A stretch of DNA of 64,000 nt, taken from contig OX381709.1 of NCBI GenBank assembly GCA_947462335.1, positions 43,184,933-43,248,932 of the forward strand. The letters run 5' to 3'. The notes beneath the pieces are model-generated. The model had not been told where the DNA came from. It was given only the letters and a program-made list of their open reading frames with translations, and searched no databases. Shown piece by piece: positions 41,801-53,800 of the stretch. The position numbers and the translations under genes are program-made. The DNA comes from Harmothoe impar (Eukaryota > Annelida > Polychaeta > Phyllodocida > Polynoidae). The first letter of the stretch is position 1. Every line of letters starts with the position of its first letter.

Positions 41801-44681
41801 AGTGCTGTATTATAAGGCAGTAAAGTCGCCTAACTATTATCGGCCAGTGCTACAAAATGTTTGTCTAGGGTCAGGCATTGCTGCATAAAACCATGTCAAG
41901 TGAGAAGCCAATGCCTTCCGAATGCTGCATCCAAATGTAATGTCAGGTTAGAGTCAGTCAATCCTGCATTATATCAGTCTAGATTCTGTTACTTCTGCAT
42001 AATGTGAATTCAAAGTAATTTAAAGCTGCATCTAGATTCAATCTAGAGTCTCTAGAATCACTCAGTGCTTCATACTATCAGTTTAGATTCACTTATTACG
42101 CATCCAACATCTGTCAATGCTACATAATGTCAGTCTATAAATTCAATCATGCATGATGTCATGTTAGAGTCAGTCAGAGCTGCATAATGTCACATTGGAG
42201 TCAGTCAGAACTGCATAATGTCACATTGGAGTCAGTCTGCGCTGCATAATGTAACTTTGGAGTTAGCCACAGTTGCATAATGTCACTGTTGAGTCGGTCA
42301 GAGCTGCATAATGTCACATTGGAGTCAGTCAGAGCTGCATAATGTCATCTTGGAGTCAGTCAGAGCTGCATAATGTCACATTGGAGTCAGTCAGAGCTGC
42401 ATAATGTCAACTTGGAGTCAGTCAGAGCTGCATAATGTCACATTGGAGTCAGTCAGAGCTGCATAATGTCACATTGGAGTCAGTCAGAGCTGCATAATGT
42501 CACATTGGAGTCAGTCAGAGCTGCATAATGTCACATTGGAGTCAGTCAGAGCTGCATAATGTCAGTCAGTGCCCTATGTGGGCTGTGGTCGGCGTCCATC
42601 AATGCGGTCAGTGCTGGAGACCAGTAGGGGAGCAGGCGGCGTTAATCAAGTAACGCCTTTCTGGTCTGACTCCTCCGGGCCGCCCTGCCTCCTAGGGGAT
42701 CCGACCCCGCCTGCCGCCTTATTTCACCGGTCAATGCGCCGGCCGCCCCGGCCGTGACGCCAGCAGCCTCCCTCCCGCCCAATCCCCCACCTTTTGTTAT
42801 GCAAATCACGCCCAAGGTCGGATGAGACACGGCTGCTCATTGGTCCCCGCGGCCGGAAGAGTGAACTGTAATAACTTCCGATTCCCGGCGTCCTACACGT
42901 AAACATTGACGTCCGGCGAACGTGACGAACACGGCGGGAACCAGCGAGGGGCGTAATGGCGGCCTCCTCCTCAAGGTCAAGGTCACGTGTGTGGCTTCTC
43001 ATCAGATAGGGGGAAAGGTGTTGGATGGGGAGGGGGAGAAAGAAAGTGAATGGCATGACTGGATTTCTGCACGACAGCGGTGGCAACCCCCCCCCCCCAC
43101 TTTAGTACATGTCACAAACATTTTCAGTTCAGAATTATGAACTGAAATGCCATCTCGTCAGGCGTTCAGGACTTATTATTGGGATAAGGTATACCAGGGG
43201 GTCGCTGAGTAAACGCTTCAAGCAATGAGATATTGACATTTTAGAGTCATTGTGAGTGATACAATTAAGGTGTTAATGAAGGGTACTGTCGGCTACCTAG
43301 TGGCTCTAATTAATAACCTCCAATAAGAGCAGGGGTATAAAATAAACTGCAAAGTAAATGAGGGTATTGAGAAATTTAGGTCATATTTGTACACGTCTAA
43401 AAAAACACATGCCTTGTAGATCTATGAACGCAGGGTATTTGGTACTATTGAGATGAATGAGCGTAGGTCGAGGGGCCTACTTATTCACCCCCACTATGTG
43501 GTTGGGCCAGGGGGGGGGGGGGGTGAATAGATCCAAGATCTGCAGGGTCACTGCCTCGGAAACGCAGAAGTATTTTAGATGTATGAAGAAACCTCGCTAG
43601 ACCGCCAAGTAGAGACGCACAGCCGCAGATTAGACGTAGGTCAAGGTCACAGCGGATGCCACATGCCCCCTGCAAATCAGAGTCCCCTGGCGGCACAGGC
43701 AGACATCATCGCGTATTGATCCGCGGAGCAGCCGCGGTGGCGTCTGGGTAATGTCCCCCTGGCAACTGGCAAATTACGACCAACAAATGTCTCAAATGAA
43801 CTCACGCAGCCCGACGGAAGCGCGCCGACACTAGCACGCCGCCACGAGACGGACCCGTCCTGCCCCCTACCCGATCCCTCCGCGGGGATTGACCAATCAC
43901 CAACCACTGCTGCCGCCGCCGCACCTCCGCGCCAGGAAATAGTTCGCTCCAATATCGGGGAAAGAGTTCCGGCTGAGGCGGAAGCGGCACTCGGCTGCAC
44001 GGGGGATATGTCAGAGGCAGGCTTGATTGGCGACATTAAAAAACTTTTCTCTTTTTGGTCTTTTGTAAGTTGAACGAGAAATACAGACATAATGACTTAA
44101 GCTATCTCTGAAATAAAGCTAGGAATAATATCCATGTATTATGAATGGTTAATTAAGAACACATACTTGCCTGGCACTTAACCCTGGCAGAGACATTATT
44201 CAGTTGTGGAAACAGAGGACTTTCTACTTTGTAATGACAACATCCCGGGCTACATCCTCAACAGTGCCAATAGGGCCTATAAACAGAAACACTTCCACCA
44301 AATAAGCCGCAGCCATTGCCGTCGGTGGTAGGGTCTATTCCCAATTGCCTATCTGTTTATAGAAAACAACGGGATGGACCCTTGGGAAGTAGAAATAGAT
44401 AAGTGGGGGCCATTTCCCATTGGCTTTACTGTGCCCTGTGGCAATAATGGATTTTGTATTTCCTATTGCACTGGGTGGCGTTTCTCGCGGGAATTTATGG
44501 CTTATGGAACTCTAGTTCCATAAATCGTAACTTTTCTCCATGAACCATGGCTTTTTCCTGTTAAGTTCACATAGCATAGGTTATCCCATTACTAATAATT
44601 CGATGGTAACTACTCGGTCACGTCCAGGGTCATGCACTTACATGTGTTTGTGTGTGTGTATGTATGTATTATGTATGTATG

Positions 44682-44713
<32 letters not shown>

Positions 44714-47700
44714 TGTATGTATGTATGTATGTATTTATGTATGTATGTAATGTATGCATGTATGTATTTATGTATGTATATGCATGTATACATGTATGTA
44801 TGTATGTATGTATGTATGTATGAGAGTCTTTTTGAGTTGAGTACTCTTTTATTGACCACATTCCTCATGAGGAGTCTTTCAAATACAGCCAATCATATAT
44901 ATACGTACATTCATTATATACATTATAGCAGATTACAAGTAAGGTACAGAAAACTTCAAATTTCCATACACACGAAAACACAGTGAAAAATACAATAGGG
45001 TAGTGAAGTGAACAAAAGAGACAAGGGGTACATTGGTTGGGCGTCTACGGAATGAACCCTAACATAACAGGTAACAATAGCCTCATCAGCTTTGGGAATT
45101 ACAAGTTATAGCTATATAAATACTGTGCATGGTGTTATCCCATCCATGGTCAAGCACGGAGACATAAATAAAAGGGCAATACATATTCTCAAACAAGGGG
45201 CTATCCTTGTTATCCCCAAGTATACAGTTGCCATGGGATAACAAAGGTGTGTCCCAGTGGGCTAAGAACATTAAATCAACATTGATAAATGGTTGTCAAT
45301 GTTGATTCAATGTTAATTCAACGTTGAATCAATGTTGAACTGAATTTTGTGCCCACTGGGGTCAACCCCATGTGGATGTGGATAGGTCTAATATGTGTCT
45401 GAGGGAGGAGCGGCAGTTCGTGGGAAAGAATGTTCTTGGGTGACGTTGAACTGCCCTCTAGTGAGTTGGATAGGAAACTACCCTCAGTTGGTTAGGGTTT
45501 TAGCCACAGAGTGGCGCACACTGCACTCATCCAACCTCCACTTATCTTCTCCATGAATGTTCCCTCAGACATGTTCACGGTGGCTCTCTATGATTGAAAC
45601 ACGTGCAACGTTTTTTGTGGGTATAATAACCTGTATGTAGTACATGTATGTAATGCTGAAAAGGGTATATTGTACTGACTCATGACTCACAACCCCAGAC
45701 TGAAAGTCATGCACCTAATATTTGTACCATTTTATCATGTGTGATAAATAAGGGGTATAAAATGGTCCTCTTTGGAACTACCTAGCCTACCTTTCAATTC
45801 ATTATATCTTAAATTTCAATAACCCAAAACCAAAGTACTATGTACGGGACCATTATGTTAAAATTAATTTTATCAATTCAGAAATGATCTAAAGCATGTT
45901 TATGAGTAGTTTACTAAGTTGACTCTCACTGACGGTGCATATTACTATCAAATAAATGAGTTTCTTATTAATTTGAGTCCTTAGCAACCAGACAAAACCC
46001 CAATATATTTTATTGATAGACAAGGGTACATAATGTGGTGAAATTGTGTAACGTGACGTTCAAATTCTTTTGAACGTGTTCAGGCAGGTGGTCTCAGAGG
46101 AATGGTTTAGTTCTTTTTAATTCAAATTTTACAAATGTAGCCTGGAATTCCCTACTTTTCTTTCCTCTTCTTAGTTTCAAATGATGCAAGTATTTATTTT
46201 ACTTTTGACATCTGTAGCCTTAAAAGCCTGGCAGGGTTTTTGTTTTGATCGCTGCTGTTATGACTATCTCTCCCTTTGTAGTTTTTAAGATGGCTGCTTG
46301 GTGTTTATCATCTTGCCATTACCCAGTCACAGTGGGTACAGAACATTTAATTAACATTGGCAAATAGTTGTCAATGTTGACTCAATGTTGATCCAATGTA
46401 CATTGTGCCCACAATCACCAGCTGGGGATCGCTCCCCAGCCAACATTGCTTAGTGGGGCCCATATGTGTTTTTATGTGGGCAAGCTGATTTGCCCATATC
46501 TGGGTTATGGTTCTTTTTGTTCAGGGCTACCAGTGGGATTCCAGGTGGGCCAGCCCAGATTCAAAGTGCCCAGCTTGAGCCCAGATTATATTATATATTC
46601 TATAAAAGTGTACAATAAATGGTGATTTCTGGAGGAAAATCAGATGTCAGCATGTTTTGAAATATCAACAATGTATTTATGGGAAAGAATGTTTTCCTGG
46701 GCTGGCCCATCTGGGTTCCCACCGTTAGAACTGGACAAAAAGGACCCTAACCCAGATATGGGCTAGCCCAGCTGGGTCATCTCCCACGAGGTTGACTCCG
46801 GTTGCATTATTCTACTGATTACGGCTACTAGCACATCATGCAGCGAGATGGTATGGTTCCAGCTTTAATTTTACTCATATCAGCAACGAGGCTAAATAGC
46901 CTAAATAGCGTATATCGTATGCTTACACTCTACTGTTCTTGAAATCAGAGCCAAAATTACCAGGGGTATTGACCGTCCAGTTTCATCCTTAGACACGCAA
47001 GTCGATAAAGCTTTGTTGAAATCACACAATCAGACAATGATAAGATCACCAGTGAAGATATATTTCTAGCACAATACCACACATTCAATATTATGGAAGC
47101 ACATCGTACCCTCCTCTTTCTTCAAGATAATCATTATAATCTAATCTATAGATGGAACAGAGGCGACCAACCGGTGATTTTGGTTTTTTCCTTTTATCCC
47201 TAGGGAGCAGATAGCTGTGGGAGATCTCTGTGACGCGATGTCTGTGCCCCAGATCGCCACAATTACACACACACACATTGAGCAGACAATGGGCGTGAGA
47301 CACACGCTGGGCTGGCAATGGGCGTGAGACACACGCTGGGCTGGCAATGGGCGTGAGAATTATAAACCGAGCTGACAATAGGCGTGAGACACGCACACTG
47401 AGCTGACAATGAGCGTGGCTAGATTCCTCATTCCTTGTCCATCTCATCACCAAACGTCCATCATGACATTTCGAGGATTCCTTATGAGGAGAACCACCCC
47501 CATGAACACGCTTAAACGACGATTGGTTTGTGAATGTAAAAGTTATTTCAAGGTAATCCTCATCATGGGACTTTATCGGTAACCAATGCATGCTTCCATG
47601 TTGATGCACATTGAGTCAATCGCAAGATTAGGTTCATGAGCTTTTCAGTGTTGTGTTTCGATTAGCAGATGTCACTTCTAGTTTATAGGAACTCAGAACT

Positions 47701-50700
47701 GGCCATGGCTTTACAAATATGGGAGGGCAATATAGCCACCGTTCACTGGACTCTAATCGGCCAACGTTACATAGGAAATGTATGCGCTTAGTCGGCCGAA
47801 GTTCCCCAGTGGACGGTGGTCATAAGAGATATATCTACTAGTAAATGATTAGCATGATTATGCTTATTATCAAATGCCAATACATTTAACATTTTTTGGT
47901 CACGGCCTTTGATCTTGTAATGGTATTTCCATTCTGTTTTCAACGTAGAAATCCACATGAGACCTTCTATCTCTTACTGGGTTCTTTAGCTTTTAGATTT
48001 AAAATGAATCATGTTTACTTAGGGACCACTGAGGATACATCTATACACTAATATGGTTAACATCTGTTTTCCAAATTTGGAACTTTACACCACAAATGTA
48101 ATTTTCTAAAGAGGTCTAACGCATTCTGCATCAGAAAGTAGCCTACCCCGTTTTGTTTCAGTCTACAAATGTTGAGCCATATAGCAACCCCTGGTAGTTA
48201 AAACTGGTACTAAAAAGCCCTCGCGGAGGTTCTTTTTACCTTGTTGATGTCATAGTTCATGCCATGCACCACCTAGACTCGTGGCGGTGTGTTTGCTCGT
48301 CCTAATGCGATGGCTTAAAAGTATTGATTTGGGGTTTCTATGACATTTTTTGTCCTACCAGAAATCAGCTGAGAATTCGAACGATTATTGTTTTAGTGTA
48401 AAGTATTCAGTAGTATCTGCTGTAGCTTTACAGAAAGTGTAAAGTATTCAGTAGCATCTACTGTAGTTTTACAGGATCTACTGTAGCTTTACAGAATACA
48501 CGTAAAACTACTGCAGATTCTACTATGTACCTACACGAGAAATGCAAAACAATAGTAGATTATACTGTGTACTTACACTAACTGCAACCAACTATTTACA
48601 GTGTACATTATGCTATTGGTGTAGTCACCAATGTCCACTATTGACTACTAGTCTATCTATAGTTGTCAGTGAAGGTCACAATAACATGGCATTACGCCCC
48701 ACCTTTTGGCTCCCGCCGTGTTGTCCAGCATCATCGAACCGATGCAGACTACACTGTGCATAGGTTGACATTTTAACAATAACATACCTCCAGGGAACCA
48801 AGAGGGAACATCTCACTCAAGAAGACGTTATAAAGTGTCGTCATCATTACAATAATAGAGACAGCACTATTGGCTTTGGTTACTGTATACTTTTCATAAA
48901 TGTTGTGATAATTACTGGGACATTTCATGAGCACACCCCAGTGTTATTCCCAGAACACTGATTGTTTGATACAGTGCACGCCGGGCGTGCGTGACATTGA
49001 CCAGTTGCAGGTCACCACAGTTTCATTACCATTGCTGTCCGTCGATATGGAAGTCAATACTAGAAAACGGCATGTGGGTTCTATGTATTCCTCTTACAAG
49101 ATCGCTTTGAACGTTGGGATCCATGAGGAAGACAATTGCCCACACTACGGTTTGTACATGGCATTTTACGTTAGTATAACCTTGGAGGCAGGTACACTGA
49201 TATCTGTAGCTTTAGGAGCTTGTTCAATAGCGACTAATCCAGGTTATCAGTCATAAGGGTATAAGTCAACATGAACTCATATTCAAAAGTATTTATGAAC
49301 AAAATATGATAGCTAAAACACCTTAGTCAAAAAGACTGACCTTAATATTCTTGAAAATGAAAACACTAAGGTGGGTTAGTCAATATTGACTACCTTTGAC
49401 TAACCTGATAGTATTGACTAACCTGGGTCGGGCGTATAGGGAACAAGGAAATAACTACGTTCTCATAGTCAGTGACTTCACTGGTACTTAATTCGTGTGT
49501 CTATAATAAGTAGGCTGCAACGAAAATATTACATGACAAATACCTTCTTAGCAATAATATGAGGTGTGGACAGCTGTCATGCTTTATGGGTTGACTGCAT
49601 CCCACAGAGCTAAAGTGGTAGTTCTGATCATGTTGATCGTACCTGAGAGGAGGAACCCATGGATGGGGCAATCGGGAAAGATGACAAAATGGACAACATA
49701 ATTATATGGATAAACATTGAAAAGTAGAAATACTCTTGATCACTACGTCATGGCTATATCTTTACTACACCACTGGACCCATACGTTTACCACACTACAC
49801 TAGATATCAGAATCTGTGTTCACATTTCTGATTGAGAAACTCCAGTGTCAGAGTCATAAAGACATATTGGTTTATATCAACCAGTTTAATAATGTTTATG
49901 AAAATTGGCGTTACGAGTAATAAAGTAAGACAATAATATATTGCCATTTATATTCCTCCGGAATACAAAACTCAAATTTGTTTTAAATGTAAGACGCATT
50001 CAAAACCATGTAGGAGAAGGCAAGAAAATAATTATAAAGAAAGCACTTTTGTCTTTTGCAGAGACCCCTGCCAAAACTGCCTGTGCCCGCCCTCTCGGAC
50101 ACCTTGGCGAAATACCTTCAGGCCATACGACCCACCGTATCACACAGCCAGTATGAGCGGACCTCACGGCTTGTGGCTGAGTTCGCTAAGAAGGGTGGGG
50201 AGGGCGAGGAGCTCCAGAAACGGCTCATCGAGTTCTCAGGGACCAAAGATAACTGGGTAAGACCTGATTAGTTTATATACTATTTACATGTGTGCTCGTC
50301 AGGTTATTAACTAAATTGTGATGATGTATTTAAAATGAAAATGGAGAAAATGTCGGTCAGTAAAGTCATCGAAATTGAAAGTATACAAATGATAACAGAA
50401 AGTATAGTTGTATTTGAATTTCAAGTGAATACAATCTTAGCTTCTATATGGAAAACCCTTTTTTTTTTAAAAGAATGATTAAGATTTAATTTCGATGCAA
50501 TCATGATTGTTAATTTATAAAAGGTGACAGACTTTTGGCTCGATGATATGTATATGAAGAACATGATGGCTCTGCCCATCAACTCCAACGTCAGTTGCGT
50601 CTTCCCAAGACAACGGTTCCCTGACAAAGATGCTCAACTCAGGTGAGTGACTCAACCTATACCACCATCCTAGAGCTACTTTATGCATACCTAATTGTTT

Positions 50701-50804
50701 CGCTAGCTAATTAAGTACATTATATAGGCCCCAGTATTAACCTGATCGGACCAACGATGCGATGACTACGTTTGCAATAAGTTGTTCATAATAACTTGAT
50801 TTTC

Positions 50805-50885
<81 letters not shown>

Positions 50886-53800
50886 GTAAGACAGGGTATT
50901 ATCATTCAACTCTCTAAATTAATTTCTTCATCTTCCTGTGTATTGCAGATATTCAGCAAGACTGATATCTGGGATCCTAGATTACAAGACCATTATAGAC
51001 ACGTGAGTATCAACATTTATATTATGAGGATAATAATTTGCAACTACGATCATTGAACCTGATCATTTATAAGTGCAATAACTTATGAAATGTATTACTG
51101 CGTGAGGCCTAAATGAGTACTTGTTGACAAAGGAACATTAACACTATGAACAGGTTGTAAATCTCATCTGGTCAATAAAGTCTCAATTTCTTCAATAAAT
51201 ACCCATGTCTTATATAAACGCGGCTGTATATTTTACTATAGGAAATCGCTGCCTGTTGACCGGGCGCGATCCCGTGAGAAGGGTCAGCCTATGTGTATGG
51301 CCCAGTACTACCGGCTCTTCTCCTCCTACCGCGTACCTGGAGAAGGCAAGGACCACCTAGTTATAAGGACCAGTACCAAATCTCCCAATGACCCCATGCT
51401 CACACCAGAAAATGACCACATCATAGTAGCATGCCATAACCAGGTAGGTACCCATGGTATTGCTGCTGCCATATGTATTGTACAACCCGTTGTCATGTGC
51501 GATACAAACCTGCATTTATAAAAACTGACCATATTTGGTGAATGTATCAACTAAAATCCATATCAACTTTCCTGCTTTAAACATTGCAGATCCGCCTATC
51601 TTTCTGCTAATAAATAACAATTCAAACAGCTGTCTCACATCTACCTTTCCAATACCGTTCGTATTAATCAAGTGCTGCAAGGATCACACCCATGCTATGT
51701 TATCCACATAATTAAACATCTTCAACCTAAAACAAATTAATTATCCTTCCAGTTTTTCTCGCTGGATGTGGTGGCTAACTACACACGACTGAGTGATGAC
51801 GACCTGTTCACCCAGCTTAAGCGGATAGTCGGCTTGGCAGAGGAAGGGCTGCTGGACGGCACCAACGAGAAGGTGGGCATCCTCACCGCCTCAGACAGAG
51901 ACATCTGGGCACGCTCCAGACAGAAACTCATGGAAGGTGAGCTGCTCTTTGCTGATACCAAATAGTGTAATGTTCTTTATATATACTAGCGGGCTTCTCT
52001 TTATACACAGCCAAAAACAATATTTTCCTCATTCCAAGAAACAAAGATAAATCCTCTTGTCTGACGGACAAAATTTATGACTAGCTTTAAGTAGTCATTT
52101 ATCGCCAGGCGAGTTTATATAAATCTTATTTTCTTGAAATGAGACAATCATTTTTGGCTGTGTATAATAGCGGGTTGGTCGTTGTACTGGCGTATTGTCC
52201 TATTCACTATAGTGAGTAGCTAATGAGATGCTCTTTGCACTATTTAACTGCTCGTTGTACTGCTGCGCTGCTCTTTGCACTGGTGAGAAGCTGATGAGAT
52301 GCTCTTTGCACTAGAGTAAGCGTAAACATATATTTGTAGTGTTATGCTGCTCTTTGCATGAGTGAGCAGCTAATGAGATGCTCTTTGCACTAGAGTAAGC
52401 GGCTCTTTGTGCAGGTACGCTGCTATCTACACTAGTGAACATCTAGTGAGATGTTATTTACACTAGTGAACTAAACTTTGTATATATACTGGGTCGCTGC
52501 TCGTGCACTAGTGAGCAGCTTGTTAGATGCACCTTGCACCGGTGAGTTGCTCTTATTAGTATTAGTGAGCTTCTCTTCCCTGTTTGATATACCATAGGGA
52601 AGGCACTGTAATGGGAATCCCTCTATCTTTTTCCTATATAGATCCTATAAATCGTGCGAGTCTGGACTTGATAGAGAAGTGTATTATGGTTCTGAATCTG
52701 GACAACGCCATACCACTCTCATTCAACCACCAGAAGTCCATTGACGAAACGGAACAGAATCGGCGGGACGACGTCTCGCTCGCCTACCAGATGTTGCATG
52801 GCTTTGGCCCCAAAGTCAATTCCTGTAATCGCTGGTTCGACAAGACCATGCAGGTATGGTACTCTGTTTACTGTTTATTAGTCCCATTGAGTAACCCTTT
52901 GTAGACCGCATATTGCTCTTATTATGCCCTCTGTCGCCATGATGCATGAATGCAGCTCTGAAGAGTCCATCGCCAATTCTGTACTCAAGCATCGCCTATG
53001 GAGTTGAGACACTCCCTGAACGGGTCAGCATGATGCGCCAATGCAGTGCTCATGAGTTACTTGTCAATAATGTATTCCTACATCCTGACAATAAATGTCA
53101 CTTTATGCAACATACCATCCTTTAATAAAGAAATTATATATCTAGTTTATAATACATGTAGCTAGGCAGCACTTACATGTCAAGTGCCCTTTAATATTAT
53201 AGGTTACCATCTTGCTCATGCTGGTTGGCTGTGGTGCTGCTGGGGCATAAAGCGGTTGCCTCAGTATCGATCTCCCTAATACCACGTGTATTGTTAGCAT
53301 GTTATACAAAAATGTACAAACATAAGGCCTACACTGTGAACCAATAAGCACACGTTTGCGACTGCACCAGCGCCTCGAGACGCTTGGCCATACTGATCAC
53401 GTGATGCGTACACAGATAATAGAAGTAGAATCACTGTGACTCCCGACTTGATCACTGAGGTAACTCTCCCCAGGACTCCAACGTGACTCCCTAACATTAG
53501 CAGGACTCTATAATAACTCTATAATGACTCATATTCTAAGACCCGCTAATGATTGAGAGTCACGTTAGAGTCATGGGGAGAGTTACCTCAGTGATTGAGT
53601 CCAGACTCCAATTTGGGAGTCACCGTGATTCTACTTCTTTTCTGTGTGTATACTAGGTTACAGAAACGTATGGGTGGCTATACGGCTATATTATATGGAT
53701 CTACGGCTAAGGACAGTATCATTAGGGTTGGGGGTTTGTTATAGTTACATTAGATCTTGAAGGATACAATATTGGTTTTACCTTAATTTTTGACCCCCAT

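Larger units (their letters stand above)
15336..50061 (+). other. Giant ChAT intron 1 (34.7 kb)
   Basis: Bounded by AAG|GTGAGC and TTTTGCAG|AGA. The coding frame passes directly from exon 1 to exon 2, so no further exon is needed, but cassette or alternative first exons could hide here. No transposase or other gene was recognised; the longer open frames have no family features. The contents supportable by eye are the repeats, CpG-rich patches and candidate promoter sites listed separately. Between these items it is ordinary AT-rich intronic DNA. Confidence 0.85.

Noticed and set aside
42167..42569. Regular 31-bp repeats considered as a CRISPR array
   Set aside because: Units are directly adjacent with no unique spacers, and the genome is animal; this is a minisatellite.
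44540..44986. Long Tyr/Met/Cys and Thr/Tyr/Ile/His open frames on both strands
   Set aside because: Direct translation of the (TATG)n microsatellite.
47091..47609. 172-aa open frame on the minus strand
   Set aside because: Half of it translates the 29-bp tandem repeat at 47279-47418; no family features.
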